From contig NZ_JAGGLM010000007.1 of the NCBI RefSeq assembly GCF_017874415.1, positions 56,621 to 120,620 of the forward strand: a stretch of 64,000 nucleotides of DNA. The letters run 5' to 3'. The stretch comes from Clostridium algifaecis. Lineage in GTDB: Bacteria; Bacillota; Clostridia; Clostridiales; Clostridiaceae. The notes beneath the pieces are model-generated. The model was not told the origin of the DNA, did not search any database, and saw nothing but the letters and a program-made list of their open reading frames with translations. Shown one piece after another: positions 62,977 through 64,000 of the stretch. Position 1 is the first letter of the stretch. The number at the start of each line of letters is the position of its first letter. The position numbers and the translations under genes were made by a program.

Positions 62977-63000
62977 GGGTGTAGTTTTTCTACGCCCTTT
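62977..63000 (+). terminator. terminator after rplT
   Basis: GGGTGTAG (62977-62984) pairs with CTACGCCC (62990-62997) with one G-T pair, loop TTTTT, followed by TTTT. Confidence 0.8.
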
Positions 63001-63057
63001 TATGATTTTGTATTTTATTAATTATAAAAAATATTTTTAAAATTCAGGTGAAGTATT

Positions 63058-63843
63058 TTGAATTTAATTGAAAGTAAAAGCAATACCCATATTAAGGAAG
63101 TTAGAAAATTAAAGGATAGGAAATACAGAAACGGGAAACATGAATTTTTAATAGAAGGATTTAGGTTCTTAGAAGAAGCTCTTAAATCAGAATTTGAAAT
63201 TTCCATGATTTTTATAAGGTCAAGTTCTGTTGAAAAATGGGAAAAATATAAAGAAAAACATAAAATAAAAGAAAATGTGTGCAGTGAGGCTTATGATGTA
63301 GAGGATAGCATATTTAAAACTATAAGTGATACTGATAATTCTCAGGGTGTAATTGCTGTAGTTCATGATAAAAAGCTTGATATACAGTGTAGAAATGGAT
63401 TCTATATATTGGCAGATAAGATTCAAGATCCTGGAAATATGGGAACTATAATAAGAAGCGCCCATGCATCTGGAGCACTTGGAGTAATAATTACAAAAGG
63501 AACTGTAGACGTGTATAACCAAAAAACACTCAGAGCTACTATGGGATCTATTTTCCATGTACCTATAATATATGACGATAATCTTGAAAATACAATTATG
63601 CTAAAAAAAAGTGGATTTAAAATTGCAGCAAGTATGCTGGAGACAGAATTAAACTTTTATAATGCTGAATTTAATGATAAAACAATATTGGCAGTGGGTA
63701 ATGAAGGAAACGGACTCAGCGATGAAATAAAAGACATAGCTGATATAAAGGTGAGAATACCTATGCCTGGGGGAGCCGAATCCTTAAATGCTTCTGTGGC
63801 AGCGTCTATTATGATGTTTGAACTGGTTAGGAGAGGCTTGTAG
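63058..63843 (+). CDS. TrmH/SpoU-family RNA 2'-O-methyltransferase
   Basis: This 261-residue SPOUT methyltransferase has an N-terminal substrate-binding domain (LKDRKYRNGKHEFLIEGFRFLEEAL), motif 1 LADKIQDPGNMGTIIRSAHASGA, motif 2 LAVGNEGNGLSDEI and motif 3 IPMPGGAESLNASVAASIMMFEL. The knot binds S-adenosylmethionine. The start is TTG at 63058 with GGTGA upstream. The target (rRNA or tRNA) is unknown. Confidence 0.92.
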   Translation: MNLIESKSNTHIKEVRKLKDRKYRNGKHEFLIEGFRFLEEALKSEFEISMIFIRSSSVEKWEKYKEKHKIKENVCSEAYDVEDSIFKTISDTDNSQGVIAVVHDKKLDIQCRNGFYILADKIQDPGNMGTIIRSAHASGALGVIITKGTVDVYNQKTLRATMGSIFHVPIIYDDNLENTIMLKKSGFKIAASMLETELNFYNAEFNDKTILAVGNEGNGLSDEIKDIADIKVRIPMPGGAESLNASVAASIMMFELVRRGL

Positions 63844-64000
63844 CTAAGATTAATAAAGAGGTCAATAAAAATTTTATATTGACAATGTAATTGGATAATT
63901 GTAATATCTCATCTTTGACAGTTGAAGAAGATAAAAAGCTTGGAATCCTTTGATTTAAAAGGCTTTCAAGCTTTTAGAATATAACAAAAAAGTGCGTACT
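63844..64000. other. 3' end of window with hairpin
   Basis: AAAAGCTTG near 63934-63942 pairs with CAAGCTTTT (63967-63975), enclosing an inner CCTTT/AAAGG pair. This may be a terminator for the methyltransferase gene. No gene start is visible before the window ends. Confidence 0.45.

Noticed and set aside
1..64000. CRISPR array, tRNA or rRNA genes
   Set aside because: No regularly spaced direct repeats of CRISPR length and no cloverleaf or rRNA sequence were recognised by eye; a dedicated search could still find a tRNA.

Overview
This window looks like a low-GC Firmicute chromosome, almost certainly Clostridium sensu stricto. Strong AGGAGG ribosome binding sites, very A+T-rich intergenic DNA, spore-related genes (ytxC, ytaF-like), a Thr T-box, an M-box and a cobalamin riboswitch all point that way. 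No tRNA, rRNA or CRISPR array was seen.

Layout. 1-2100: the tnpA end of a decaying IS66-family element. 2445-16200: envelope genes, namely a DedA membrane protein, a secreted protein, an ABC exporter pair, a polysaccharide deacetylase, and a cluster in which a phosphodiester glycosidase plus propeller-like protein pair occurs twice around a GT2-GtrA fusion, followed by a broken glycerophosphodiesterase gene. 16325-16860: an internally deleted IS256-type element. 17079-32783: carbohydrate or inositol-type catabolism (two sugar-porter MFS genes, AraC and LacI regulators, two Gfo/Idh/MocA dehydrogenases each beside a TIM-barrel isomerase), a PAP2 phosphatase, and a decayed second copy of the lacI-iolG segment. 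32913-36463: a lipoprotein, then divergent genes for an MGDG-synthase-type glycosyltransferase and an MFS carrier. 36617-40231: a ytaF-like gene, then an M-box riboswitch before an MgtE-N/CBS protein and an NRAMP-related transporter. 41210-43749: a secreted protein, an ECF sigma factor and its membrane partner. 43824-45544: nested IS256-type elements. 45554-48800: the cbiQOMN cobalt importer under a cobalamin riboswitch. 49010-59310: housekeeping and signalling genes. 59385-63843: T-box-thrS, infC-rpmI-rplT and a SpoU-type RNA methyltransferase.

Main finding. Eight promoters share one architecture: TTTTAAT-like heptamers repeated every 11 bp. In seven of them a -10 hexamer starts exactly 17 nt after the first base of the last repeat. 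They lie before dedA, the secreted protein at 3561, small Ser/Asn-rich genes at 6584 and 15794, the glycosidase cluster, the PAP2 gene, and both genes of the divergent glycosyltransferase/MFS pair. The geometry is that of a PhoP-type (OmpR-family) operator. The gene content (PAP2 phosphatase, diacylglycerol glycosyltransferase, phosphodiester glycosidases, DedA, former glycerophosphodiesterase) fits envelope remodelling under phosphate limitation, with phospholipid or teichoic phosphate recovered and replaced by glycolipid. The regulator's identity is inferred, not shown.

Limits: all homology calls come from reading motifs by eye. Frameshifts could be real or sequencing errors.
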